Source: a virus. From it: 64,000 nucleotides of DNA. Made by a program: the position numbers and the translations under genes. Positions within the stretch are counted from its first letter, which is position 1. Each line of letters begins with the position of its first letter. Location: positions 62,001-126,000 of IMG/VR virus record IMGVR_UViG_3300049491_000383, one strand, 5' to 3'. This document shows, piece after piece, positions 40,316 to 47,309 of this stretch. Below the pieces are notes generated by a model. The model was not told the origin of the DNA. It made no database searches and was given only the letters and a program-made list of their open reading frames with translations.

Positions 40316-40391
40316 TGGTGGGCGATGAGAGATTCGAACTCCCGACCCGCTCCATGTAAAAGAGCTATTCTAACCGCTGAAATAATCGCCC
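40316..40391 (-). tRNA. tRNA-Val (UAC)
   Basis: Acceptor GGGCGAU/AUCGCCC, encoded CCA, anticodon stem GCUCU/GGAGC, loop UUUACAU. Decodes GUA/GUG. Confidence 0.9.
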
Positions 40392-40414
40392 AAATCTCTT
40401 AACTTACTTCTATT

Positions 40415-40675
40415 TTAACTTCTAAGTATCAGGACTGTCAAGTCTGGATCATCTAATGTTCCGGTCAATAAACGAACAGAACAGACAGTCTCCCTTCTTT
40501 CTTGTATTTCCCAGGTGCAATTTTTCCATAAAAATTCACCAACCGATTCATCAACAAATGTAGAACACTCTCCCCAAACAACTCTATCCTCTACTACAGC
40601 GTCTGCTATAGCTGGTAGAATTTTTTGGTTAAATCCGTAACACTTAATGAATCTTAAATCTTGTGGCCAGGACAT
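40415..40675 (-). CDS. Hypothetical protein, 86 aa
   Basis: MSWPQDLRFIKCYGFNQKILPAIADAVVEDRVVWGE..., two beta-rich halves, ending DLTVLILRS. No family. Upstream of tRNA-Val in the same direction. Confidence 0.58.
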   Translation of the reverse strand: MSWPQDLRFIKCYGFNQKILPAIADAVVEDRVVWGECSTFVDESVGEFLWKNCTWEIQERRETVCSVRLLTGTLDDPDLTVLILRS

Positions 40676-40810
40676 ATTATGAATGTTGTAGTGTCGAAAT
40701 CTTCAGAATGTGTGGGCTCATCGACTAAGCTAAGGGACTTGCACCCTATCCGATATACTATTTCTAGTAGTGACCATTGCTTCTGCTAGACATTTTCTAC
40801 AACGAAATTT

Positions 40811-40960
40811 TTACTCAATAGCCGAAAGTTGATCAAGGGTGATCTTGTATCCGTTATACACAAAATAGGGGCCTGTATCATCCACTCTGTGAGCGTCAAC
40901 CTTCTCTGCTTCCGTCAATTTCTTAAATTCTTTTACGTCTTCTAACGATGCTTGTTCCAT
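40811..40960 (-). CDS. Small protein, 49 aa
   Basis: MEQASLEDVKEFKKLTEAEKVDAHRVDDTGPYFVYNGYKITL...; AAGGA precedes the ATG. Acidic helix followed by a beta hairpin. Not recognised. Confidence 0.6.
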   Translation of the reverse strand: MEQASLEDVKEFKKLTEAEKVDAHRVDDTGPYFVYNGYKITLDQLSAIE

Positions 40961-41334
40961 TTTTTTATCCTTATATCAGAATGCTTATTTTCAAATTACA
41001 AGTTTGATTTTTAGTTGCTGAACGCATTCTTCAAGACTTCGTAACTGCGTCGTCTGTATTTATCACATTTCTACGGTTAAATTAGAATGACTTAAACCGC
41101 TTTTTCACCAATTCTACAATGTACAAGGACTCTTAGAAATTCCAGATGTGCGCCGGATATTCGCCTGCACTCAATGGGCCAATTATTCCCACATACCAAC
41201 CGCCAACTTATTACACAATTTAGATCAGCGCGATGGGCACTTCGATATAATCACCTCGGTCGATAACCGATACTAATTAGGGTGAAAGATTTATATCAAA
41301 ACGTTTTGGTATCGGTCGGGCCGTACCGGTCACT
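40961..41334. other. Gene-free region
   Basis: 374 bases. Includes a GATAAATA box at 41057-41064 (minus) and hairpin-forming GC-richer tracts near 41240-41330, including ACCGAUAC / GUAUCGGU. No frame longer than a few dozen codons has a ribosome site. Possibly a 5' leader or small RNA. Confidence 0.35.
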
Positions 41335-41643
41335 CTAAACCTTTCTATCTATCCATTCTTCCCACTCTTTACAACCGGTGGGTGGACCATCAATTAAATC
41401 ATCATCAAATGGGCCTTGATTTTCTGCTAACGCAATCGGCCCAAATGGAGGATCCTCAATGAACTCGACGTTACCATCGAAATCATCATCAAATTCAAAA
41501 CCTGTTTCACCTACGTGATTCTTACCAACCCAATCCGACATTATAATAATCGGACCTGCAACTACCAGAAGGTAAACAGACATCAATGCTGCACCAATGG
41601 GTGTAATACCACTGGATCTTAACATCCTGTAGTCATCGAACAT
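41335..41643 (-). CDS. Single-pass membrane protein with acidic tail, 102 aa
   Basis: ITPIGAALMSVYLLVVAGPIIIMSDWV transmembrane helix, then a strongly acidic tail (FEFDDDFDGNVEFIEDPP). Shares one base with the upstream stop. Unknown. Confidence 0.6.
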   Translation of the reverse strand: MFDDYRMLRSSGITPIGAALMSVYLLVVAGPIIIMSDWVGKNHVGETGFEFDDDFDGNVEFIEDPPFGPIALAENQGPFDDDLIDGPPTGCKEWEEWIDRKV

Positions 41644-41909
41644 TAAAGCTTTACCTTGGTGTCGTGAACAATCAGTTCAATCTTTTCACGGATGACAGGG
41701 ACTTCAAAATTCTCAAACATTGCAACGGTCGAACGAAGTCTTTCCCACATGTCCTTATAGTCTTTAGAGTGCGATGTGAGGTAGAAAAAGTTCTTATCAC
41801 CGAGCACTGGATCGCGAGCAATCTCGGATGTCTTCCAATGACAAAGTTTTGCAATGTTGGTGGCTGTTGCTGCGTCGTCTGTGGATACAGTAATGTGGCA
41901 TTCAAACAT
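41643..41909 (-). CDS. Hypothetical phage protein (MFECHITV family)
   Basis: 88 aa. MFECHITVSTDDAATATNIAKLCHWKTSEIARDPVLGD; alpha/beta, ends with a KIELIVHDTKVKL strand. Similar openings are seen in other phages, without function. Confidence 0.62.
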   Translation of the reverse strand: MFECHITVSTDDAATATNIAKLCHWKTSEIARDPVLGDKNFFYLTSHSKDYKDMWERLRSTVAMFENFEVPVIREKIELIVHDTKVKL

Positions 41910-41910
41910 T

Positions 41911-42084
41911 TTAGTCTTTCAGGTAGATTGTGGATTCATCTCTTGCAGTCTTAACAAGAAGTTCTCTCAGCACAGCAAGGTGACCAGAATCGCGAGTGTA
42001 CTTCAATTCTTCTCTTTCAAATTTTTGACGTGTCTGGATGGCCTCGTACAACATCATTTGAAACGTGCTTCTATAGACTTCCAT
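41911..42084 (-). CDS. Small helical protein, 57 aa
   Basis: MEVYRSTFQMMLYEAIQTRQKFEREELKYTRD...; helical. The leader CACAGAAAGAAACAT begins right at the CCA of tRNA-Leu(UAG), so it is probably co-transcribed with that tRNA. Unknown. Confidence 0.6.
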   Translation of the reverse strand: MEVYRSTFQMMLYEAIQTRQKFEREELKYTRDSGHLAVLRELLVKTARDESTIYLKD

Positions 42085-42099
42085 ATGTTTCTTTCTGTG

Positions 42100-42183
42100 T
42101 GGTGCCCAAGGTGAGATTCGAACTCACAATCCTCGCGGCGCTGGCTTCTAAGACCAGAGTGTATCCCGTTCCACCACTTGGGC
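42100..42183 (-). tRNA. tRNA-Leu (UAG)
   Basis: Acceptor GCCCAAG/CUUGGGC, encoded CCA, long variable arm, anticodon stem CUGGU/GCCAG, loop CUUAGAA. Decodes CUA/CUG. Confidence 0.92.
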
Positions 42184-42187
42184 AATA

Positions 42188-42364
42188 TTATGTCAAATCC
42201 CGAACTGAAACTTCTGTATCTGCCGTGACAAGTTCAATAGTGGGTTCAACCACATAGAACTGCCCATGTCCGTCCCGCCTGATATTTCCCATAATCTGCT
42301 GCGTAAGTACATCAACAGTTTCGGAAGCTCTCAAAGGAGCGGTTGCAGTTGTCAAGTTGTTCAT
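42188..42364 (-). CDS. Small protein, 58 aa
   Basis: MNNLTTATAPLRASETVDVLTQQIMGNIRRDGHGQFYVVEPTIE...; ends 4 bases before the tRNA-Leu(UAG) 5' end. No family. Confidence 0.58.
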   Translation of the reverse strand: MNNLTTATAPLRASETVDVLTQQIMGNIRRDGHGQFYVVEPTIELVTADTEVSVRDLT

Positions 42365-42393
42365 TATAGATTCTATTCCTTATTTATGCAAGT

Positions 42394-42597
42394 TCACCAG
42401 CCGTGCTTGCGTTCTTCCTCTTCTTCCATTTCTGAAAGCATTTTTCGCCAGTTGTACCTGTTTCTTTCGTCACATTCTACATCACCGCAAAGGGCAACGC
42501 TTGTATCGCCAAACCAAAATGCTGCTGGCTTTTTTCTGCACATGTCGCAAAGACCCTTCGGACCTGACCAACCTTTTGTTTGAATTGTTTCACTCAT
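42394..42597 (-). CDS. Small zinc-finger-like protein, 67 aa
   Basis: CDMCRKKPAAFWFGDTSVALCGDVECDER: C-x2-C...C-x4-C zinc ribbon, then an acidic helix. Possibly a transcription or nuclease accessory. ATGA overlap with the AbrB-like gene. Confidence 0.62.
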   Translation of the reverse strand: MSETIQTKGWSGPKGLCDMCRKKPAAFWFGDTSVALCGDVECDERNRYNWRKMLSEMEEEEERKHGW

Positions 42598-42788
42598 AGT
42601 CCAGACCTTTCTACTTCAGAACGAATTTTTTCTGTTAGATTCGTAATGATAATAGCACCTTCTCTAATCTCAAACTCAAGTTCATCGCCTTCTATCCAAC
42701 CATTCTTTTCAATGAGTTCTGGAGGAAATGGGAGAATCAATTCACCGTGCTCATCTTCCTCGATTGTCACTTCCCAAGAATTGTTCAT
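42594..42788 (-). CDS. AbrB/MazE-like DNA-binding protein
   Basis: 64 aa. VTIEEDEHGELILPFPPELIEKNGWIEGDELEFEIREGAIIITNL matches the swapped-hairpin AbrB fold (G-x-L-x-L-P...W-x-x-G-D-x-L...). No toxin gene is adjacent, so it may be a phage regulator. Confidence 0.75.
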   Translation of the reverse strand: MNNSWEVTIEEDEHGELILPFPPELIEKNGWIEGDELEFEIREGAIIITNLTEKIRSEVERSGL

Positions 42789-43132
42789 TTTAGACCTGCT
42801 AGTTTTTCTATGTATGCTTTCGAAACCATTGGAGATATTCCCGACATTGCCATTGCCGAAGTAACATTCATCTCGGCTTGTTCGCCGCGACCCTGTTTCT
42901 CTTGATTTCTTAACTTCTCGACTACCAAGTCGGATTCATCGTATTCAAGTACAACTGTACCGGCAGGATTCTTTGAGTTTCGTTCTGTAGCATCCCTGAC
43001 GAAGGTTAAGGCTTCGTGATACCTCTTGCACTTGGTTACTTTTCGCCAAATGGAAAAGAAAGATTTTTCATTCTTCCTCTGAATCTTATATGGAAGCAAA
43101 TCATTATTGGTAGCAACAATTCTGTATTTCAT
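42785..43132 (-). CDS. Hypothetical protein, 115 aa
   Basis: MKYRIVATNNDLLPYKIQRKNEKSFFSIWRKVTKCKRYHEALTFVRDA: a small alpha/beta domain of the kind seen in phage accessory proteins, then a helical tail. Overlaps both neighbours by 4 bases. Confidence 0.6.
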   Translation of the reverse strand: MKYRIVATNNDLLPYKIQRKNEKSFFSIWRKVTKCKRYHEALTFVRDATERNSKNPAGTVVLEYDESDLVVEKLRNQEKQGRGEQAEMNVTSAMAMSGISPMVSKAYIEKLAGLK

Positions 43133-43524
43133 CGCTCTAATATCCTGCGTGGCTTATTTGTTTTTCTAGAATAACGAATAGTGGCCCACGTACCACTTCT
43201 TAATACTTCATTATCTGTTTTTGGAGAACCAATAAGAAAATCAGTCTCATCAACTATTTTATGATCACGGGCCAAATAGGGCAAGGGATCGCGATATTCA
43301 TCACATTTCTTGAATGCTCTTTTCCCGTCTGATTGCGGGAGGTGACCTACAATCTTCACTTCAGGGAAGAATAGCCTGACAATGTCGTGCGCATCGGCGT
43401 CTGCACCAATACAATCTCCGTGGTGAAATTCAGTCACACCAAGTTCTTCCAACTTTAGAACAAACTGTTCTTTCTGGTGTTGGCTCATTCCTGCTTGTGT
43501 ACCTGTAAATCCTACCTTAGACAT
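43129..43524 (-). CDS. SLOG-family nucleotide-binding protein (YspA/DprA-like fold)
   Basis: 131 aa. MSKVGFTGTQAGMSQHQ, FHHGDCIGADADAHDI and the LARDHKIVDETDFLIGSPK stretch match the Rossmannoid SLOG domain, which binds nucleotide-derived ligands and often works in conflict systems. In a phage it could sequester a defence signal. Confidence 0.72.
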   Translation of the reverse strand: MSKVGFTGTQAGMSQHQKEQFVLKLEELGVTEFHHGDCIGADADAHDIVRLFFPEVKIVGHLPQSDGKRAFKKCDEYRDPLPYLARDHKIVDETDFLIGSPKTDNEVLRSGTWATIRYSRKTNKPRRILER

Positions 43525-43705
43525 ATCCGTGTATGCCTGCCAATTTCATTACTAAATAATCACCTTCTTCAAACTGACCAGCACCTTCACAATATTTGCA
43601 CTCAACGTGAACTTCCGAGTATCCCCACGGGCGTTGATGTGCTTCCATTTGTTCACCGGATCCATCGCAGTCCGGACATACAACGTATTTGAGTTCTTCA
43701 GTCAT
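43517..43705 (-). CDS. DnaJ-type zinc-finger small protein, 62 aa
   Basis: CPDCDGSGEQ and CKYCEGAGQF are two C-x2-C-x-G-x-G repeats as in the DnaJ cysteine-rich domain. Stand-alone copies occur in phages; role unknown. Confidence 0.72.
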   Translation of the reverse strand: MTEELKYVVCPDCDGSGEQMEAHQRPWGYSEVHVECKYCEGAGQFEEGDYLVMKLAGIHGYV

Positions 43706-43863
43706 CCGAATGTTATTTTGAATGCTGTGGCATCGTCTTCATTCCTGAAGGCATATTGAAGATACGTGAAATTATCTTTACCCTTTCGGTATTGATAATT
43801 ACCATCACCGGCGCGAGTCTTTAGCCAATAACGAACGCCAGGATTCCAGTCCTGGCGTTTCAT
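43702..43863 (-). CDS. Small protein, 53 aa
   Basis: From the ATG at 43863 (AAGG upstream; the longer frame overlaps the HD gene). MKRQDWNPGVRYWLKTRAGDGNYQYRKGKDNF...ends ATAFKITFG, the same kind of ending (DDATAFKI) as the 48-aa protein at 32429 (DDFNAFKI). Unknown. Confidence 0.58.
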   Translation of the reverse strand: MKRQDWNPGVRYWLKTRAGDGNYQYRKGKDNFTYLQYAFRNEDDATAFKITFG

Positions 43864-43882
43864 CTTTACCTTGTACGGAAAT

Positions 43883-44320
43883 TCAGACAAGGTCACGAAG
43901 TTCCAAATACATCTTGTGGTACTTTTCGATTCGCTTGACGTCTTTTTCGGTAACACCCTTCAAACGACGAATATCACTATTATGACGCAAATCGGCAAGC
44001 TTCACACGGATAGCATCCGGATTGGCCTTAATCTTTGCCAAGTATTCGTCATTGGTTTCTCCGGGCACTTTTGTCATTGAGCGAATGCCTTCAATGACAC
44101 GCTCGGAAAATCCCATCTCACGAAGCAGAGCATACGTAATGTTCTTGCGATCTTCAATCAGGTCATGACCTACAGCAATTTGCTGAAGCTCGTCATCATC
44201 CGACTTCAGATAATGCATAACCTTCAGACAATGAAGCACGTAAGGAACACCACCCTTGTCATAGATGCCATCGAATTCGGTTGTAACCAAAACGATCATT
44301 TTGTTCAGGTTATGCTTCAT
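43883..44320 (-). CDS. HD-domain phosphohydrolase (MESH1/SpoT hydrolase-like)
   Basis: 145 aa. YVLHCLKVM (His30), VGHDLIED (H52-D53, then E56/D57) and VKLADLRHNSD give the HD motif series of ppGpp hydrolases. Likely removes (p)ppGpp or a related signal, which would keep translation going in infection or blunt stringent-type defence. Distinct from full SpoT by its small size. Confidence 0.78.
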   Translation of the reverse strand: MKHNLNKMIVLVTTEFDGIYDKGGVPYVLHCLKVMHYLKSDDDELQQIAVGHDLIEDRKNITYALLREMGFSERVIEGIRSMTKVPGETNDEYLAKIKANPDAIRVKLADLRHNSDIRRLKGVTEKDVKRIEKYHKMYLELRDLV

Positions 44321-44343
44321 AGAGTTCTCCTAGTGCTTACAGT

Positions 44344-44823
44344 TTAGCACTCAGAGTTCAATGTGTCAACAAGAACTTGGAAGGTGTATCTATCCGAGAA
44401 GAAACTAGGTGGCTTGATTTCGCCGTAATGTCGATACCAATCCGGACGTTGATTTAATCGTTCGATAATCCGATTAACATTTACCTTGATTTCATCGGGC
44501 GTGGGAAACCAATCATTACCAATATGTTCATCCGGCATCTCATGTAAGAAGGCTTCGAACGCATTGAAATCTGATATGTTGAAGTTTCTCTTCTTTAATT
44601 CTCGAGTAAGATTTTGATGGCGAATATACAACCAGCCCATCTTATTGTAGAAGAATTTGACATGCCCGGTTGAAAGTGTGTACTTTGCAGGTATGTCAGC
44701 CATTGAAACTGCTTTGGCTAGATTCTTTCTAACCTTTGCCGGAATCATCTTGAGCTCGCGCCATTCGGCAAATAAATGCTGATCGGCTAAATCTTCGGGC
44801 GGAACTAAATTTACTCTTGTCAT
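44344..44823 (-). CDS. denV: Pyrimidine dimer DNA glycosylase / endonuclease V
   Basis: 159 aa. MTRVNLVPPEDLADQHLFAEWRELKMI lines up with T4 endonuclease V, including Thr2 (catalytic after Met removal) and Glu23; TGHVKFFYNKMGWL and QRPDWYRHYGEI are also conserved. It excises UV pyrimidine dimers from DNA. Starts directly after a degenerate tRNA-like sequence. Confidence 0.93.
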   Translation of the reverse strand: MTRVNLVPPEDLADQHLFAEWRELKMIPAKVRKNLAKAVSMADIPAKYTLSTGHVKFFYNKMGWLYIRHQNLTRELKKRNFNISDFNAFEAFLHEMPDEHIGNDWFPTPDEIKVNVNRIIERLNQRPDWYRHYGEIKPPSFFSDRYTFQVLVDTLNSEC

Positions 44824-44826
44824 ATG

Positions 44827-44893
44827 TTGGAACGAGGACTCGAACCTCGACTATTATAAAATAGGGACCGTGCTACCTTTACACTATTCCAAA
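44827..44893 (-). pseudogene. Degenerate tRNA-like sequence
   Basis: Good T-arm (CGAGG-UUCGAGU-CCUCG), D-arm (GUGU/GCAC) and acceptor (UUGGAA/UUCCAA), but the anticodon stem cannot form in the standard register: GUCCC lacks a partner and only CUAU/AUAG pairs. No encoded CCA. Probably a decaying Gln-like tRNA. Confidence 0.5.
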
Positions 44894-44900
44894 CTAAAAA

Positions 44901-44977
44901 GTTACTGCGTAGAGACTCGAACTCTATATACCATCCTTACATGCACGAGTGCAGTGGAGGAGCATCCAAGGCAGTAA
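44901..44977 (-). pseudogene. Degenerate tRNA-like sequence
   Basis: Seven-pair acceptor UUACUGC/GCAGUAA and a good T-arm (UAGAG-UUCGAGU-CUCUA), but the D-loop lacks GG and the anticodon arm collapses into UGCAC-UC-GUGCA. No encoded CCA. Either a remnant or an unusual small RNA. Confidence 0.45.
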
Positions 44978-44981
44978 TAAT

Positions 44982-45057
44982 TGGCGCGTTGTCGGGGGAT
45001 CGAACCCCGTCACCTTCAGATTTAGAATCCGCCGCTCTCCCACTGAGCTAACAACGC
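44982..45057 (-). tRNA. Suppressor-type tRNA, anticodon CUA (reads UAG)
   Basis: Acceptor GCGUUGU/ACAACGC, discriminator G, encoded CCA, D-stem GCUC/GAGC, T-arm CGGGG-UUCGAUC-CCCCG. Anticodon stem GCGGA/UCUGA (G27-A43 mismatch), loop UUCUAAA with U33, so the anticodon is CUA, complementary to the amber codon. All parts look functional. Confidence 0.82.
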
Positions 45058-45090
45058 ATGAGCCCATTTTACAGGCTCTTTCTCTTACTG

Positions 45091-45417
45091 TCAATAGGTG
45101 TGGCGATACAAATCCCATTTACGGAAAAATGCTCGTTCACGATCATTTATAACAGGTCGGGTACAGATTGCACTGTAACCCATACCATTATCGGGTTCAT
45201 AGAACATATAATGGTCGATTCCAGCACAATCAATCTTTCGTGAAATCATCTTCAAATCATCCTCATCTCTTGCGGAGAGAAGGATGAGACTTGAGACATC
45301 TTTATACTCCGAATGCGGAAGCATTTTGCCTGCTTCATGACAGGCATGTCCAAGTTGCACAATCTTCTGTTCAGGAGAAAGATCTTCCCGAATAAAAGTG
45401 TAGATGTATGAATTCAT
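45091..45417 (-). CDS. PTH2-superfamily-like protein
   Basis: 108 aa. MNSYIYTFIREDLSPEQKIVQLGHACHEAGKML has the Q-x-x-H-A-x-x-x-A/E-G feature of peptidyl-tRNA hydrolase 2 folds; ILLSARDEDDLKMISRKIDCAGIDHYMFYEPDNGMGYSAICTRP matches the C-terminal half. A second PTH2-like gene besides 32041; may bind rather than cleave. Confidence 0.58.
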   Translation of the reverse strand: MNSYIYTFIREDLSPEQKIVQLGHACHEAGKMLPHSEYKDVSSLILLSARDEDDLKMISRKIDCAGIDHYMFYEPDNGMGYSAICTRPVINDRERAFFRKWDLYRHTY

Positions 45418-45803
45418 TTGATTCCCGCATTCTTTGTTGTCTTTGCTGCTTCGAGCAACTGCTTCATTTCGTCTTCATCCAACCACTTTGCAAAGTTAGA
45501 ATACTTAATAGAATTCAATGCCGTCTCCAGTGCTCCGTAAGGGTATGCACCGTTCTCGAGCTTTACTTTGTTTGTGATGGGCTTGAAGGATCTATGCAGA
45601 CGCGACTTTGCACCTTCGGGCACCTGTTCCTTACGGAGAGCTCGATAGACGCACAATGCGGCAATATCTTCTTTGGTTACTTCGCGGGAGGCAGCAAGTG
45701 CTTTCCACTGTGGACGAATGTCCTTGATTGGCTTTGCAGCCTCCGGAGCTTGGGTTGTTGCTTCGGTCTTGGCCTCATCGGCCTTCTTCAAAAAGTTAAA
45801 CAT
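45414..45803 (-). CDS. Hypothetical protein, 129 aa
   Basis: Helical, starts MFNFLKKADEAKTEATTQAPEAAKP (disordered linker), then a compact helical region rich in Lys/Ala. ATGA overlap with the PTH2-like gene. Unknown. Confidence 0.6.
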   Translation of the reverse strand: MFNFLKKADEAKTEATTQAPEAAKPIKDIRPQWKALAASREVTKEDIAALCVYRALRKEQVPEGAKSRLHRSFKPITNKVKLENGAYPYGALETALNSIKYSNFAKWLDEDEMKQLLEAAKTTKNAGIK

Positions 45804-46190
45804 GATTTATTCCTTAAAAATTAGTTTGATTAGATAACAAAATTGCAATGCATACGATCAAACGTTTTTAGGAACTATCTTCAAAAACCTACATCATGGT
45901 AGTATTCTCCGTTGGTTAATAGATTACAGTGTAGTAGAACTTTTCGGGTATAAACCGACTGTGCAAGAGGCTTTCACCATACACTCCTATACTACAACTG
46001 TATTTATGTCTTGAGTAAATTCTCCCGGTTCAAAGACGGGCGGGCAAGCCAGTGCTAATGCACTCCCCTAGCATACTCAAGACATAAACACAGATTATCA
46101 CTTTTAATGATAACATAGATCCTATCCGGTATCGCGCTTGCCGGCCTCCTGTTTCCAGGCGAACACTTGTTCTAAAGGATATGTGTTTAT
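45804..46190. other. Gene-free region with strong RNA-like structure
   Basis: 387 bases, no supported CDS. A perfect 15-bp inverted repeat (46003-46017 with 46074-46088; arms TACTCAAGACATAAA) encloses two hairpins on minus: AGUGC-AUUA-GCACU and CCCG/CGGG. Further hairpins GAAC-AAGU-GUUC, CCUG-GAAA-CAGG and UUAUCA/UGAUAA lie nearby (46095-46180). Good candidate for a structured RNA. Confidence 0.5.
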
Positions 46191-46217
46191 GAGCCACTAC
46201 TTTAACAATAGTGGCTC
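46191..46217 (-). terminator. Hairpin terminator
   Basis: GAGCCACTA / TAGTGGCTC perfect 9-bp stem, 9-base loop, 14 bases after the stop of the gene at 46232; only weakly U-rich downstream. Confidence 0.5.
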
Positions 46218-46231
46218 TACCTGTCAACTGG

Positions 46232-47173
46232 TTAGACTATTTCCAAACCAGTACCGCATTCACTGCAAAATTTAGCATTCGCCTTATTCACGTGTCCGCA
46301 TGTTGTGCATTTTTGCTTGGCTCTCGCAACCACTGGTGCAACAATATTGATTGCCCCGGCGCGGCCGGCCAAACGAAGAATGATAACGTGGGATTGTGCT
46401 TCAGACTTGAATCCATAGACTGTGTGGAACTTTTGTTCAACCTTTGAACCTGGTACAGTAATACCGACATCATTGGTAACAGTTACTTCTGCAGGTGCAG
46501 CAGTTTCTGTTGAGTCAAGTGTTGAGAAACTATCCATTGTTGCAGAGTTGTATGCTGCGTTTGATCCACTTACTGCATTTGCAGAAAATGTGGCATTCAT
46601 TGCCTGGGCCATTCCGCCACCATCATCGACGGCACCACGAATATTTGCAGACTTTACCGAAGCTGATCCAAGTTTCACATTGGACAGATTACCAGAGGTG
46701 CTCGATACAGAACCATAGTACGGACCGTTGAATGGTGGTGACCAGAACGACCTTCTATAGGTTGGATAATACCAATCATCGTAATGATGATGAACTGTAG
46801 TGGTAACAACTGGTTCTTCTTGTTCGAACCAAAACTCAACACGGACAACGCCGTCATCCATCTTGATACCACGTGGGCCATCTTCGATCTTTTGTGTGCG
46901 TTCAATGAACTTAAAGGCGTTGCCTTCGTCCATATTTCCGTTGCGGATAAAACGCTTCATTTCAACTTCAGCGTTTGCATTCACAATAATATTTTCACCA
47001 TCAAGGACATCTTGTCCATCGATGTGTAATGTGAACTTTGCTCTACGGGAGTTGAGGTTTTTAACTAGAACGCTGAATTCACTTCCAAACGGTAAGTGAA
47101 CTAGGTCTTTTGCTTCTTTGAGAATTTTGCCGTTGGCCTTGATAGCCACGACGAATTTTGAATCGTACATCAT
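46232..47173 (-). CDS. Large hypothetical protein with C-terminal zinc ribbon
   Basis: 313 aa. N-terminal beta domain (VVAIKANGKILKEAKDLVHLPFGSEFSVLVKN), a Tyr/Ser/Gly-rich linker (YYPTYRRSFWSPPFNGPYYGSVSS), a low-complexity middle, and CTTCGHVNKANAKFCSECG at the end, a typical C-x2-C...C-x2-C ribbon. AAAGGA before the ATG; late-type box at 47250-47257. Could be virion-associated. Confidence 0.65.
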   Translation of the reverse strand: MMYDSKFVVAIKANGKILKEAKDLVHLPFGSEFSVLVKNLNSRRAKFTLHIDGQDVLDGENIIVNANAEVEMKRFIRNGNMDEGNAFKFIERTQKIEDGPRGIKMDDGVVRVEFWFEQEEPVVTTTVHHHYDDWYYPTYRRSFWSPPFNGPYYGSVSSTSGNLSNVKLGSASVKSANIRGAVDDGGGMAQAMNATFSANAVSGSNAAYNSATMDSFSTLDSTETAAPAEVTVTNDVGITVPGSKVEQKFHTVYGFKSEAQSHVIILRLAGRAGAINIVAPVVARAKQKCTTCGHVNKANAKFCSECGTGLEIV

Positions 47174-47249
47174 GTTTTCCTTTCTTACAGCACACTGAGT
47201 AAGTGCTCAATAGTTTAAAACTCAGTTAGGTACCCACTGTGGGCAAAAC

Positions 47250-47257
47250 TATTTATC
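47250..47257 (-). promoter_or_regulatory. Late-promoter-like box GATAAATA
   Basis: GATAAATA on minus, 76 bases upstream of the gene starting at 47173 and just downstream of the tmRNA terminator. Confidence 0.6.
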
Positions 47258-47283
47258 ACCGGCACAAAATTATGCCAAAGAAA

Positions 47284-47301
47284 ATGGGGCCGAAGCCCCA
47301 T
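47284..47301 (-). terminator. Rho-independent terminator of the tmRNA
   Basis: AUGGGGC-UUCG-GCCCCAU followed by UUUCUUU on the minus strand: a stable UUCG tetraloop terminator after the tmRNA coding piece. Confidence 0.88.
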
Positions 47302-47309
47302 GGTATTTT

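Noticed and set aside
40676-40810. tRNA-Ser-like (AGA) or hammerhead-like RNA on minus
   Set aside because: A loop CUAGAAA and a T-arm-like GGGUGCAAGUCCC are present, but the acceptor does not pair properly and the hammerhead core CUGAUGA is absent.
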